Shown: positions 24,421-35,718 of the stretch, in pieces
Position numbering within the stretch: the stretch's first letter is position 1
How the letters are laid out: each line of letters opens with the position of its first letter
Source: Nautilus pompilius
Lineage: Eukaryota > Mollusca > Cephalopoda > Nautilida > Nautilidae
Direction: 5' to 3'
Assembly (NCBI GenBank): GCA_018389105.1
Contig: JACATO010000119.1
Span: 1,950,001 to 2,014,000, forward strand
DNA length: 64,000 bases
Made by a program: the position numbers and the translations under genes
The notes under the pieces: model-generated
What the model saw: only the letters and a program-made list of their open reading frames with translations
Databases searched by the model: none
What the model was told of the DNA's origin: nothing

Positions 24421-25130
24421 CAGGGTGTTCCAAAAGTCTTGGGCACATTTGAAGTCCCCATATCTATTTAACTATGAATGGTAGTAAGATAAAAGTTGTG
24501 TCATTTTAAAGCTAATTACATTAATTTTTTTGTAAGGCTATTGATTTTTTTTTATTTCTTTTCAGATATTAAGATTTTTTTAGATTAAGATTTTTTTAGA
24601 TATCTTTTCAGATTTTTTAGTTAATGGATAAATTGAGTGAGAAAGAGTCTGGTGACTTCATTTTCCAACAGGATGGAGCGCCACCACACTGGAGCCTCAG
24701 GGTTAGACAGTTTCTGAACATAAAACTGCCAGACAGATGGATTGGAAGGTCTGGGCAGAATGATCACGATCTCATGTCCTGGCCACCCAGATCTCCAGAT
24801 CTCACACCATGCGATTTCTTTTTGTGGGGATTTGTGAAAGGATTGGTATATGTGCCCCCTATTCCCAGAGACGTGGATGAGCTGAAGGCACGAATAACAG
24901 AAGCTGTTTCAACCATTAACAATGCAATGCTGGGACGCGTTTGGCAAGAATTGGACTATAGGCTTGATGTGTGTTGTGTGACCAATGGTGCTCACATTGA
25001 ACATCTTTGAACATTCCATGTAAAAATTGAGATTACAAGCTTTCTGAATTTACCAGATGCGTTTTTATATCCTTAATAGTTTCCGAGATATTCATTGTCA
25101 AAATGTGCCCAAGACTTTTGGAACACCCTG
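24421..25130 (+). mobile_element. Mariner-like element nested in the hAT gene
   Basis: The ends are perfect 30-bp inverted repeats beginning CAGGGTGTTCCAAAAGTCTT. They are flanked by TA duplications (24419-24420 and 25131-25132). The insertion falls inside the hAT transposase. When the element and one TA are ignored, the hAT frame continues across the site without a shift (codons for ADIYNKLKYY). The element is 710 bp and encodes only the C-terminal half of its transposase. Between 24500 and 24620 it carries short direct repeats of AAGATTTTTTTAGA, suggesting slippage near an internal deletion point. Confidence 0.95.
24624..25010 (+). CDS. Mariner-like transposase, C-terminal half
   Basis: An intact frame of 128 codons begins MDKLSEKESGDFIFQQDGAP and ends CCVTNGAHIEHL. 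FQQDGAPPHW holds the second catalytic aspartate. WPPRSPDLTPCDFFLWGFVK holds the third. The spacing between QQD and PCD is 46 residues, wider than the 34 of classical mariners, because of an extra DRWIGRSGQNDHD-like loop. The N-terminal DNA-binding part and first catalytic aspartate are missing, so the protein cannot catalyse transposition. The start codon given is the first ATG and is probably inside the original gene. Proteins of this type are common in arthropod genomes. Confidence 0.85.
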   Translation: MDKLSEKESGDFIFQQDGAPPHWSLRVRQFLNIKLPDRWIGRSGQNDHDLMSWPPRSPDLTPCDFFLWGFVKGLVYVPPIPRDVDELKARITEAVSTINNAMLGRVWQELDYRLDVCCVTNGAHIEHL

Positions 25131-25183
25131 TATATATCAGCGGCGGTAGTGGTGGTATCTAAATATTTGCAGAATAACATTTC

Positions 25184-25803
25184 TTAAACAAATTCACCTT
25201 TATCAATATATCTTACATAAGTTAGCAATAAGGCCTCACTGCCTCTCACAGTTGATTCATCCATTTGTACTGAGAATTTTCTTGATTTCAGCTTTTCAAC
25301 AAGTTGTGTTTCAATATCTTCACTCATTTCATCTATTCTCCTCCTAACAGTGTCGTTACTGAGTGGCATGGCTTTAACATCTTTGTCATCTTTTTCCAGA
25401 ACTGTTTTAAGAAATGCAGATATTGATGGTTTAATTAAATCCTCCCTATAGTATGATTTTTTCCAGATTTAGCAATGAGTAAAGAAATTTCATAACTTGC
25501 CTCAAGAGTACGACTGATAGTAACAGTTTGTGCAGTGAACAGAGACTTTATTGTTGATCTTTTTTCAAACTTATTCTTTAAAGATTTGAAGTAATTCAAA
25601 TCTGAATTTACATACGCACTATGTTTCGCCTTCAAATGCGCCTCAAGATGACCTCGTTTCATTGATTCGTTGGTCAAGCATTGTTGGCATAAGAGACAGA
25701 AAGGTGACCTTTCATCATGAGCAGCGGGTATGAAACCAAATTTCAAAAATTCCTCTGAATACTGACGAAATTTCTTTTTGCTTGCACTACTCATTTTATG
25801 CAT
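25184..25803 (-). pseudogene. hAT transposase, N-terminal part (BED finger)
   Basis: The frame begins MHKMSSASKKKFRQYSEEFL. A BED-type zinc finger follows, with CLLCQQCLTNESMKRGHLEA and then HLKAKH (C-x2-C and two histidines), which binds the transposon ends. After TISRTLEASYEISLLIAKSG a frameshift near 25440 breaks the frame. It resumes with MPLSNDTVRRRIDEMSEDIE and FSVQMDESTVRGSEALLLTY, which contains the first catalytic aspartate (MDEST). A TAA near 25184 interrupts the next segment. The style is that of ZBED5/SCAND3-like transposases, which have been domesticated several times in vertebrates. The gene continues at 24378 after the nested element. Confidence 0.9.
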
Positions 25804-26694
25804 AGGGGCTGTGACTGAAATAAATGAGTAATCTTAAGAAGTGAAATGCACTTTCAGAATTTAAGACGTTTAAGTTAACACAAAAATGAAATGAAATAAA
25901 ATAATTAGAACGTTCAAGTAAACACATAAATGAAATGAAGTTAACACATAATTAATAAAACAATACCGATTCGTTTTATACAGCATATAAGGACAGACAG
26001 TGCGGTACACCAGATTTTTACAAATGTGTGAGAAATTTGTATCACACACGAATGTATTGACGATAATCGTCTGACAAAAATATGCACACACACATACACA
26101 ATGAATTTGGCAAGACTGTTGTATTATATTAGCATTTGGACTATTAAGTTTTCATCTCTGACACTTTATGTATCTTCTCGTATCATCATAATACTAAACA
26201 ATCAAATATATTCACGAGTAACCAAAGAAATATGTATCAATCACCTTGCATGAAACACCAAAACAACTTCTTTGTTTACAAGCTCTGAATTTTCAGAAAA
26301 TGGAAATGCTCTCCTTTGAGAGAAAACGGAGGAAACAGTTAATATAATGGTAACTTAGCAAAAGCCCTTTGAATCACATTTCTAAATCAACTTCAATAAA
26401 TAAGGTTCTTCCATGACCTCGTGCACTTTGTGTGACGTGCATGAAGAGCGATGGCACAGTGATTATGTAATAACTATACAATAAAGACCTTTTTCACTAA
26501 AAAAAAATATTTACTCAAAATAGCATCTGAAACATAAACTTTACCTGATGGAAAATCCAAAAAATAAAAATCAAAAATTTGTACCCAGACCTCTTCATTT
26601 GTACTCAATTTCCCCCCATGAAAATCAAATTGCCCCCTCCTTAAAAATCGAATTGCCCACCTGTGGGGCATACGCCCCACGTTGAGAACCACTT

Positions 26695-26702
26695 ATCTAA
26701 CC
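26695..26702 (+). repeat. 8-bp target duplication, right copy (hAT)
   Basis: ATCTAACC directly after the terminal GTTGAGAACCACTT of the hAT element, identical to the copy at 22776-22783. Confidence 0.92.
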
Positions 26703-26800
26703 CTTAACCACTAAAGAAACAAAAAGTTAACAATTTTTTTTTAAATACATAAAACAAACGTATTTACTACACTTCCTCATTAAGTGCTCTAGTAGCCTTT
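26703..26800 (+). mobile_element. LINE continuation beyond the hAT insertion
   Basis: Sequence following the right-hand copy of the ATCTAACC duplication should be the downstream part of the same LINE, because the left copy (22776-22783) lies within it. The reading continues as degraded coding (VNNFFLNT-like), but the true 3' end and any tail could not be fixed. Confidence 0.5.
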
Positions 26801-29800
26801 AAAAATTATTAAATAATTTCCCTTTATTGACAGAAACAATGAACTATTTTTTTTTTTTTTAAATCCAAAATCTTTTAACAGGATCATGTAACCATCTCTA
26901 AATTAAGTGGTATTTGCAGTTACAACATGTTAGTGTATATGCCAACATTCTGTGGAAGAAAAGCAGTAGACAATATCACACTAAGCAAGTGGCATAGCAT
27001 TAACTGGGAAAAGTCTAAATTCTGCACCTATAAGAAGCCAGGGTCAGGGAGGTGACAGTAAAGTTGTGAAAATAGGACAATGCATATGATAAAAAATAGA
27101 TTCAATAAAAACAGTTTTTTTTTTTCTTTTTCTCTAATATTAAATCAACTAGAGAAGCAGTAGTTGCCTATACTGGTAGGTTTGCGTTAAATTTACTTTC
27201 CATAAAACATTCCATGCCATGCACCGCATCACAATATTCCTCATACAGAAAAGAGAAAGAGTACTGCGATTATTTTCCTTGGATGATGTGGTAAGGCTGT
27301 AGGGTTAAGGCAGGATCCTACTGTCGCTTCTAGATGGGACAGCCAAACATGTACCTATATTCAAAGCAGTAAAGTAATTGTAAAAATATCCTAGTTATTA
27401 ATTCAAAAAAAAAAACAAACAAACTTTTAAATAATGTCAAAAGTAAGTAAATAGAAACATTTTCCCCAGTCTTAAAAAATATCACATTTAAAATATGAAA
27501 TCAAAGCCTAAAATAGATTTATACCATTTTCAGAAACTATCCATGACATTATTGTAGTAACATAGAAAGACCAGCCTGCATTAATAAAAACAACTTTCTA
27601 TTTTGGCTGGCATTTATCTATTTATCAATTCATCTTTCTTGTTGTCGTTTATGCAAATCATAACCAGTGAACAGCGGTGAGTGACATTTAGTCGTTTAAT
27701 AAACAAAAAAAAACATCCTAGCCAGTCCACATAGTTTAAAAAGATGGAGGAGGGTGTAAAACCACTAAAAAAGCATCTGAAATAGTGCTAACAAGGACCT
27801 GAAACAAACTCCATATCTGCAAAAGATAAAAAGAAACACCTACATTCAAGAGAAGAAAAAGCTGCCATCAACAAGATGGCCGAAAACCACCTGGAAGCAT
27901 CCATCTGCTGAAACTATTGTGATTGTTCCACTTAATCTTAATTACGTTAAACAAACAAACAAAAAATAGTATGTTATGAAAAAGAAGTGATTCCACCAAA
28001 CACTATATGCTATCAAATGCAAATAAAAAGTTATGCATTCCATTTTGCATTGATAATTCAAATGACTTATTCATAGCTGAACAGTAGTGTTGAGACACTG
28101 AGTAGAGAAATAATGAGAAAGAAAACAAAAAGCTGGTTTTAATTGAATGCAAGGCTAAAAAGAGCAAACATTATAGGAAACATTTTGATAGGAATGTTAA
28201 TACAAAAAACAGATAGATAATGACCTAAAAGCCAAATAAATCTTAGCCCCCCCATAGCTAGCTCTACCAATTATATACATGTCACTAAGTGAAAACATCT
28301 TCTGATTAGTGTGTGTGAACCTGATCTGTTCAATCACATGAAGATCTGGAAGGCTGAGCTGTGGAAATTAAATACAAGTGAAAGGTTACAGATGAAATAC
28401 ATTAACTCTTATTGTATGGGAAAAATAAAGAAAACTCTTTTCTCAGCAACGATTCCATCATAGTCCTCAATGAGAAAAAGAGAGACAGCCTGTGTCTGTA
28501 TGTGCATGCATGCATATAATTTCTCTGTCCTATGCAGATGAGATAGATAATGGAATAAACAGAATCTAGAAAAATAATAATACAAGGCAAGCAATGTGGA
28601 AACTCAGTTTTCCTCTCTAAGATAATAAGCACAACACAGTAAATTGGTACAGGTTTATTAGAACGCGAGATGGTAAAATGGATAAAGTCTGAGATCCTTA
28701 AAAGTTAACCGATTTTTCAAAAAAATCTATCTGAATAATACTGATGAATATTTTGAAATTTGTGAGAAGGGGCAAATTTCGCATAAATGATGATGAAGAC
28801 GAAAGAATTCTAGCCATTTTGTTAGTACAATTGATTGGTGAAAGACAGCATCCAACAGTAAAAAAATATATAAACTAGAAAAACCGAGTTTCTTTAAGGG
28901 AAATGAAAACTAAAAATAAAAAAAAAAAACAGATTGTTAATAATAAATGTAGAGAACTACATGTTTGAACTACATGTGAACCAAACTAGACATTAAAAAT
29001 GATTGATCAACTTCTTAAACCAAAGAATATAATTTTAGTTTAAATACAATATACTGCGCAGGTATGAAGGATTTAGTGATAAGTATAAGATGTTCCTCAA
29101 GAATTGATCCCACCATACAAACAGCCTCTGCTTAGTTGGGATCAGAGATGAGAGAGATTTTCTGGCTACATATCAAACATTAACAAGAGTTCATAATGAT
29201 GATGATGCCAAATGCTCAGTTAAATAATGAAATCAGCCAATCAGTAGACAAATTAGCAGGGATAAATATTAAAAACCACTTTCACCACAAAACAATACAA
29301 AATTCAACATGCGCTCAGTGGTCATCTACAGATATGTATACTAGGGGTCAGAAAAACAGATTAAAGTTTTATTATGATTTTATAGCAGGAATAAATTTTT
29401 GTAAAAAATTATAGATGGACAGAATAATAGACAATAGCAAAAGTACTAGAAGTATACATTCTCTATGGAGAAGTCTTGATGACACCGCTGACTTTTGCAA
29501 TCTATTAACACATTGCGTGACATGGTGTACATTTGGTTTACCAATCCCTCTTTATCATTGTTATTCTCAACAAAAATCTCCCACCACATAGCAACAATTT
29601 TATGAGTAACTAATGTCTTTTCAAAGAGGACATTGATGATTTACAACTAGCTTGACATCCTGATGCAGCAATATTTTTATTTGTTAAAAGCTTCAAAGTT
29701 GAAAAAGAAAAGGATTGTTTGTGAGTAAAATCAAAACAACTTGCCTCCAACCACCCAGTACATCATGCACACTAAATCAGCTGTTACAATGCTTCAGTAG

Positions 29801-30185
29801 TTCACAGGAAACAATTACAAGAATAACTCACTCACTCTGCTTTGTTAGTTAGCCACATGCTGATTTGCAAACCTTTAATACGTTGAACAAATATAAGGAT
29901 ATTTTGTAAAAGACCTCTTGTATGACCTTACAGATGCCTTGGCCACTGAAGATGTCATACGATCCTACAATTATGCTAACCCAAGGTTTGAGTCTTGTGA
30001 AAATTCTAATGCTTCAAGTGCTTTATGTATGTACCTGCAAGTCTCTGGGTGGGATGTATCTGCAAGTCACACCACTGTCAGGTGATTCCAGATTTGCATA
30101 ACAGTGTTAAATATGATTTAAAATCTGTCACAGATGTTCACCTAATGAAGTTACCAAACCTTAAGAGCATGGTGGTCTGATGAAA
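26801..30185. other. Non-coding stretch, no gene seen
   Basis: AT-rich DNA with a T14 run near 26846-26860, a further T run near 27115 and scattered A-runs. The upstream part of the Tc1 remnant may begin near 30000. No coding exon was recognised. Confidence 0.45.
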
Positions 30186-30860
30186 ACTTACTGATGAGCA
30201 ATGATATTCAATCAGACAGACAGACAAATACTGTAAATAGACAAATAGATATGGCTATTGTGCAGAGAGACTGGTTTCTTCAGTTAATTTATGAAAATCT
30301 AGCAGGCAGTGGTGCCATAGCACTACTGACCATCTTGATAACCACTACATCACCTATATGGCTCAACACTACTGCACTATTTTGGTCTAAACATTGCCAG
30401 AAAGACTAACGGCAATGTATCAGAGTTCACTTTAAGGATGCTGTGACATGTGATCAAAATAGTGAACTGATTCTCTTTGATGAAACTGTTATAGGTCAGT
30501 GCTATTCAGATGATTATTAGACCTGTTGTTATACCATTTGCATAGAATCACAGTAATCAGTTTACCTTCATAAATGATAATGCAAAAGCCCATCATGCAA
30601 GATTAATCAGAAATTACACTTCAAAAAGACGACAACCAATATCTTCCATTGCCTACTTCCCCTGATCCATACTCCATAGAACATACTGTATACAGAAATA
30701 GCTTTGCACTGGACAGTGGCCTTGTGCTCGTGCAATCCAAAAAGTGCATCAAGTCTTGAAAAATGACTGCATCAGATGTCTGGTGAACGAACAGCATGAA
30801 ATGTATGTAGCCTTATATACTACTAAAAGTCAGGTGCAGGTAATGACTATGATGTCACTA
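30186..30860 (+). pseudogene. Strongly decayed Tc1-type transposase
   Basis: A Tc1-like transposase can be followed through several frames. A region around 30410-30490 resembles the DExxF block. At 30505-30640 IIRPVVIPFA-like and then FINDNAKAHHARLIRNYTSK match the IFQQDNARPHxAR block with the second catalytic aspartate. SPDPYSIEHTVYRNSFALDS follows, matching SPDLNPIEHLWD with the conserved E. Further on, a piece resembles the C-terminal tail near 30780. Stops and frameshifts are frequent and no terminal repeats were found. It is older than the mariner and hAT copies described elsewhere in the window. Confidence 0.7.
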
Positions 30861-32428
30861 TGACATCACTTAATGTATCAAACTATTTTTGCGTTTAACA
30901 CTGAATATGAAAAAAAACCATTACTTTCAATGTACACAATCAATTCTTAACTCTGTGTACTACCTGGGGTACATTTATATCCTAAGCCACAGAAGCTGAC
31001 ATGCAGTAAATTTCCCCAATAATATAATGCTTTATAACAACAAATCCACATTGCTCCAACTGCACACTGTGTTGATTCCTGTTTGTATTTACTTAGCTCA
31101 CCTGGGGAGCCTTTGCACCAAGTCTTGTTTGAGATTTATGCCCATGACAGTAAGAGAGACCAAAAATACAAAACACCTATAATGGTAAAGTTTGATTCTA
31201 GGTGGATAAATCTCCTGGATTTTCAGTGAAAAACTGTTTTGTTTTTATTATTAGTTTGTTTACATTTTTTATTGTGTTCAATGAAAGTTGTGTTGCAAAT
31301 GTAATTAATTTTTTTAGATACTGAGAAGCTCTTTGTTGTCATTTGACAAATGTGTTCCAGGTGGTATAAGACAAAAACTGATATGGTATATAGAGGGTTC
31401 AAATTCATAATTTCATTGCACAAAATTGTAAAGTCCAAAAGGGCCAAATAATATCATGCTGTAATTTTGATGACAGGAATTTAAGGAATATTCTTTCTTA
31501 TTACAATATAAATACTTAATTGTTGTTTCATAGTTCATACAAAATTTCTATTAGGTGCTATTACCAATTCCCCTGATGACCTATAGTTGATCTGGCCATA
31601 AGGAGCTTGGCAACAGAAAGAAAAGGAGATTCAACAGTTATATATTCATTATCTTTAGTTGATATCTCCACTTTCAGTTGTCCATGCCTGCTCTGCCACA
31701 TCTTTTATTCTCAATCTAAAGTTGCCTGGCTTATCACCCAAATAACCACAAACTGCTTCACCTCCTTTGTAATGGCTTCTCTGCTTTTGTTGTATCCACC
31801 CACTCTTCTCTCCCACCCCTCAAACCTCCTGTAGTCTTTTGATTTAAAGCTGGCTGTCTGGTTCATGATTTCTGTATTCTACCCAGTTATCTGAGGATGA
31901 CTCGCTTCTGTACCTATAGGCAGATTTGGGTAATAATCTAGCCAGCTAGTTTGTCTGCATGCTGTAGCCTGGTCAACAAACCCACACAGGCTGGTGGCTC
32001 CTGATGAGCCAGCCTTACTGGTCTTAAGCACCTACCATGATCCTGGTCCCACACTCAGGATCAACTTAGACTATAATCAGCATAACCTGCAGTGTATTTA
32101 CCAACAATGATGCTGAGGGCTCATGTAGAGTTTGGCTTCAATCTGATGAATGCTCCACACATGGCCATATATCTTAGCTGTAATCTGCAAGGGAAACAGG
32201 AAGTTCAGGTCTCAGTTTCTAACAGCATTAGTCAGCAGTTATGTAATGCCCCCCCCTAATAATCTCCTTGCATCTGGCATCATGCTAGAACTTCACATCC
32301 CAGTCTGACAATTCCATAGCACTCATGATTTGCACAGATGTTTCAGAAGCAGTACAGCATTCTTGTGCTGCCCAGATCAATGTTATTAAGCAGAGGTAAA
32401 AAAAGGGGGGTGATTATCCTGCACTAAG
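30861..32428. other. Non-coding stretch with a GC-richer patch
   Basis: From about 31590 to 32300 base composition rises noticeably, and the patch contains an imperfect palindrome around 31989-32012. It has no open frame of useful length and may be an old unrecognised repeat. The rest is plain AT-rich DNA. Confidence 0.35.
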
Positions 32429-32430
32429 TA

Positions 32431-32500
32431 CTAAAGACATTCAAATAAAACTTGGCTAAAATAACATCTGGCCAGGTTTCAAATGAATAGCATATTACTA
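32431..32500 (+). mobile_element. Foldback MITE, copy 1
   Basis: A short imperfect palindrome. The left arm reads TACTAAAGACATTCAAATAAAACTTGGC. The right arm, read on the other strand, has TATTCATTTGAAACCTGGC. It shares the core of the copies at 34561-34634 and 59546-59625. Confidence 0.55.
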
Positions 32501-34560
32501 TCAGAGGGCGACCTTTTGGCTTTGGATCTCAAGAGTTAAAGAAATAATGAAGCTATAAAATGCACAACAATGCTATTTAGAACTAAAAGAGAAAAAGACC
32601 AAAATGAAGTATTACATTTTCCCTTAACATGTGTTATGTAGAATTAAGAGTGTTTTATGTAAAATTTAAATGTCTTTAAAAAAAGGAAATAAAAACTTAT
32701 TTTGATGTAGTATTTTGTTAATGTGAAATACATTGGTATTTGCAATGAAGTAGTTTCCATCTAAAAGCAAAACAACAACAAAACTAAGGCTGGTTGCTGG
32801 TGGTATCTTTATACTCCAGTTCTTACAGAGGGATCATATTTACACAGCATGTAATTCATGAGGAACCCTGCCTAAAGATGTTAGCTTCTGAGTTTTGAAG
32901 GCCAAAAATACAAACAGAAATCAGGGAGAGCATTCCTTAACTTAGCTTGGGGTGTGTGTGAAATATAGTTTATAAGGCAGGTGTAAATTTGAGAGTTCTG
33001 AAAGAAATAGGATAGAAACAGCATTAGAAATAGGACATTCAAGACATTTCAAGCAAAGCTGCCTGATAAAAAAAGAGGTTCTTTAGCTGACAGACTTAAG
33101 TCCTATGGATCCTGGTTAATCAAGGAAACAATTTGCAGCCATATTATTTTCTTTTTCAGATGTGATCTTTTTTCTCACAAATATGGAAAAACTCTACTTA
33201 AAATAATTTGGTAGTAGTTGATTCCATGAAAGAAGAAAAAACAACAAAGACAAAATCATTTTGTGCTTGTTCTCAGTGAAGGCAATGCACTTGGGTGGTT
33301 TTACCATATCATCATATCAAACACAAAAATTTCATCTCACTCTTAAGTGATGGGTTTATCCTGGTTATTCATCAACTAATCTTGTCAGAGAGAGAGAGTA
33401 CATATTTAACTAATTTACCATACTTAGAAATCAATCTGTCAACAGAAAATTTTTTTAAAATTCAAATTCACATTCTAGTTAATTCTAAATAAATTCTAAG
33501 TTTTCTACTAAAAAAATGTACAATCTGAATATGCTCATTTAAAATTTGTGGATCATTTTTCATTATAATTGCAATAATAAAGCAACTTAAAATATATATA
33601 TATATATATATCCAACAGACATCTCAATTTCATTTTGACCAAAGTGACTGGTTTAAGAATTCCTCTTCCCCTCCACCCAAAACAACACTGGATGAAAGCT
33701 GATACATATCCACTGTCTTCTGTTGAAATACTATTTAGAAAACAGTAGAATATCAGGAATTTTTTTGGATTTTCAACATTTCGTGTGGAAAGGAAAGAAG
33801 AAAGAATGCATCTAAGAATTCCGGGTAAGATTCCTCAAGTGCTAATTCTTGCACTGCTGATGGAATAGAAGATTTAGATTTGATTCTCTACCAATCTAAC
33901 AATACAGGTTTCACCAGCATCACCAGGCACTGAACAGTGTAATCTTTTGTGTCAAATTATTTCTCCAATTTCTACCATCCTTTTATGAAAATGAAATCCA
34001 TAAACAAAACTTCAAAATAATTGCTTTCTTTTAAAAAAAAAAGAGGGAATTGTAATTTTTTATTGTTAGATGCCTTAGCCATGTAAATAATTTACCAAGG
34101 GTCAAATGATGTAGTGATTTTAGGAAAAAATAATTTCAAAAAGCCAACAAACTAAAGGTCAGTAGTTAGACAAAAATTATAAACAGGTGGATGGCTAGAA
34201 GACCAGAGAGCATTGCTTCAGGGATAGAAGTCTCAAGCAACTGAAGTCTTGTAACAATTTCCACAGAGATCGCATCTAATGATGCAGTTTGGAATCAAAG
34301 GGAAGTACATGCATTTAATGTATGCAGGTGGCAGCTGATCTGATATATCTGAACAAAATAGCAGCCTCTCTGTAAACAAAAGTGGTGGATATTAAAATAC
34401 TACCAGGATAATAAGGATGAGTTAAAGCTAATTAGGTCTCTCCTCCAAAAATCTTATTTTCAAACCAATCCTGAATGATAGCCAAGCAACATTAATATCC
34501 ATCCCCCAAAATTGTTACATAATTTGAGAAGATGAAAGCATTTTCTACATTTATTTATAA
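32501..34560. other. Non-coding stretch
   Basis: AT-rich DNA with a (TA)n run at 33592-33611. No gene was recognised. Confidence 0.5.
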
Positions 34561-34634
34561 GAAATATCCAAATGTAAACCAGATGAAACAGAATCACCAT
34601 AATTGCATCTGGCTGGATTTCATTTGAACATCCC
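34561..34634 (-). mobile_element. Foldback MITE, copy 2
   Basis: On the minus strand it reads GGGATGTTCAAATGAAATCC followed by AGCCAGATG. Its inverted partner is ATATCCAAATGTAAACCAGATG on the plus strand. It has the same core as the copies at 32431 and 59546. Confidence 0.5.
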
Positions 34635-34657
34635 TGGCATTTCTTTGCTAAAGTGCT

Positions 34658-34673
34658 AATAATAATAATAATA

Positions 34674-34710
<37 letters not shown>
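34658..34710. repeat. (TAA)n microsatellite
   Basis: An almost uninterrupted AAT/TAA trinucleotide run, with one ATAATATAAT break. Confidence 0.95.
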
Positions 34711-34711
<1 letters not shown>

Positions 34712-35040
34712 TCTTTTTTCTTGCTCTTTGCACCACCTTCCATCCAGTGTTCTTCCAGTGGCTCTTAAAGGGCATTCCATATCTCTATGGCTCTGGATTC
34801 CAATCCCTATAAGGGTTTAAAATACACAACTCAGAAAAGGATTTTTTATGTCTCAACCTTTTAAAAACTTTAGGAATCTCTAGCAAATGTGTTTCAGACA
34901 ACCATTAAATCTCCAACATGTCTTAAATTACTTCCTAATTCAATAAATTTTCAAAATTTTGAAAAACAAAATTTTAAAAATTCTAACATTAAATAAGTTA
35001 TGCAGATCTCTAATGTCAAGGAGCTATCTCAGTAAATCTA

Positions 35041-35256
35041 AACTCATTTCCTCTATTTTTCAGGCATGAGTGACACCATAGCTTTCCCATCAAGAATATT
35101 ATGAACAACTCAGGTGTGTCGTAGTTGAGCCCAATACGCCCTCCAGTCTTCGGATGAGTGTCATCATACTTGTACAAGAAGGTGAGCTGGATGGTGTCCC
35201 TTTGGGTTCTGATGTCACCACTACTCTCATTTTAAGAGTTTTAAAATAACCAAGAT
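35041..35256 (-). CDS. Possible exon, unidentified protein
   Basis: The minus strand has a frame open for about 69 codons from a TGA near 35250 to a TGA near 35024-35040. It contains DIRTQRDTIQLTFLYKYDDT then HPKTGGRIGLNYDTPELF. Base composition here is clearly richer in G and C than the flanks, and the residues look like a folded protein. Splice borders cannot be fixed: an acceptor may lie at GAGAGTAG or CATCAG, and there is no unambiguous donor. The family is not recognised. It may be an exon of an unknown gene, part of a transposon, or a pseudogene. Confidence 0.28.
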
Positions 35257-35718
35257 GGTGGTTTCAGAAGTTCTTTTGTATGTATTTGATAATTTGTGCA
35301 CTGATTCTAGCATTAAAAATCAATCAAAATATGCAACAGGTTTGGACTTCAGTCTTTTAAATGCAAAAAAACAGTGGTGGTGTAGTGCCAAACAGCACAA
35401 TGTGTCTTCCACAAGACAGTGCTTATTTTTTTTACAACAATGTGGAGTACAAACTTTCAAATCTGAAATCCCAAAACTATAAAACTCCCAAAGTTTTTTA
35501 AAAATATTCCACATAAAATTCAAAAAAAAAAACCTCCCAAAAACTGATGTGTCAGTGATTCTTGGTGGCACCTCAAATTAGTTTTCAGTCCAGCCACTAT
35601 GTTTTGGCAGTATTATGGGTCCCAGCTGTGTTTGCATCTGAACCTGTGATCCGACCCTTTTGGAAGCTGCTTGTTCCATTGTTTTATTCTATTGTTTTGA
35701 CCTCCCCTCATCTTAACC

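Larger units (their letters stand above)
22784..26694 (-). mobile_element. hAT transposon (ZBED5/Charlie-like), nearly complete
   Basis: The element inserted into a LINE with an exact 8-bp duplication. Its ends are inverted: CAGTGGTTTTCAACCTT at the left and, on the other strand, AAGTGGTTCTCAACGTGGGG at the right. The outermost base is C on one side and A on the other. GGGC/GCCCCAC motifs follow on both sides. A single transposase gene runs on the minus strand. At 3911 bp it includes a 710 bp mariner-like insertion; without it and one TA the element would be about 3.2 kb, a normal size for an autonomous hAT. Few disabling changes are visible, so it is among the younger elements of the window. 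Confidence 0.93.

Noticed and set aside
28402..28632. Overlapping minus-strand open frames with hydrophobic residues
   Set aside because: AT-rich composition explains the hydrophobic translations; no splice sites or homology recognised.
31589..32300. GC-richer region with a palindrome, considered as an LTR or gene
   Set aside because: No open frame, no paired terminal repeats and no tRNA primer site could be seen.
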